In this document: piece after piece, positions 6,064 to 6,134 of the stretch | How positions within the stretch are numbered: position 1 is the stretch's first letter | Layout of the letters: each line of letters starts with the position of its first letter | Assembly: GCA_030630685.1 (NCBI GenBank) | Contig: DAOVMN010000140.1 | Coordinates: 1-6,134 of the forward strand | DNA length: 6,134 nucleotides | Origin: Thermoplasmata archaeon | GTDB taxonomy: Archaea > Thermoplasmatota > DAOVMN01 | Reading direction: 5' to 3' | Program-made: the position numbers and the translations under genes | Notes under the pieces: generated by a model | Databases searched by the model: none | Seen by the model: the letters and a program-made list of their open reading frames with translations, nothing else | Told to the model about the DNA's origin: nothing

Positions 6064-6134
6064 ATGCAAACACCAAACGCTAATATTTTCGATTCCAATC
6101 TGGGGGGATTGGATGGAAATACATCCATCTATGC
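6064..6134 (+). CDS. Possible 5' end of an unidentified gene, truncated by the window
   Basis: From ATG 6064 the frame stays open to the edge (23 codons, beginning MQTPNANIFDS and continuing NLGGLDGNTSIY). No family can be recognised from so few residues. Support is only the TATA-like box about 30 nt upstream, consistent with an almost leaderless transcript. A competing start lies at 6113 in another frame (MEIHPSM), preceded by GGGGGGA at 6102-6108 as a poor Shine-Dalgarno match and by TAATATTTT at 6081-6089 as a second TATA-like box. At most one of the two is likely to be real. Confidence 0.3.
   Translation, partial: MQTPNANIFDSNLGGLDGNTSIY

Noticed and set aside
5932..6132. Minus-strand frame open from the right edge, with a stop (TGA 5932-5934) overlapping the Nudix ATG
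   Set aside because: The overlap resembles translational coupling, but the frame runs through the clear BRE/TATA promoter, its product looks non-protein-like, and the stretch is more AT-rich than the genes. It remains possible only if the gene continues beyond the edge.

Overview
The window looks like a piece of a euryarchaeal genome, most plausibly an uncultured member of the Thermoplasmata/Thermoplasmatota. This is inferred from three things: promoters with TATA-like boxes about 25 nt upstream of start codons that have no Shine-Dalgarno sequence (leaderless mRNAs), a very large secreted protein with NosD/PbH1-type beta-helix cassettes and a C-terminal membrane anchor, and an ADP-ribose pyrophosphatase-type Nudix protein close to archaeal forms. 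No rRNA, tRNA or taxonomic marker gene is present, so the assignment is tentative.

Layout. Positions 1-87 are a short, apparently divergent promoter region. It holds a perfect 12-bp palindromic TATA-like element (57-68), and its left edge carries a strong Shine-Dalgarno sequence on the minus strand for a gene that would begin just outside the window. Positions 88-5151 (+) encode one 1687-residue protein: signal peptide, clostripain-family (C11) cysteine peptidase domain, four right-handed beta-helix cassettes, an acidic linker, and a hydrophobic C-terminal segment ending in four arginines. Positions 5152-5230 separate it from a convergent gene and contain most of a 43-bp imperfect tandem duplication. 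Positions 5231-5935 (-) encode a 234-residue Nudix hydrolase with a roughly 96-residue N-terminal region of unknown function. Positions 5936-6134 hold the Nudix promoter and, divergently, a possible promoter and the first codons of a gene leaving the right edge.

Function. The large protein is probably exported, anchored by its C-terminus in the single membrane, and heavily N-glycosylated. It would display a protease on a long beta-helical stalk, for adhesion, extracellular protein breakdown or surface-protein processing. The residue two before the catalytic Cys, usually Asp in the family, is Met here, so substrate preference may not be the usual Arg/Lys. The Nudix protein is cytosolic and probably hydrolyses ADP-ribose or a related nucleoside diphosphate derivative. 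Nothing in the sequence links the two genes functionally; they are convergent neighbours with separate promoters. I see no CRISPR array, transposon, toxin-antitoxin pair or recognisable defence system. The points most worth following up are the protease/beta-helix architecture with its altered active-site motif, the uneven growth of its cassettes, and the duplication that copied the 3' end of the Nudix gene.
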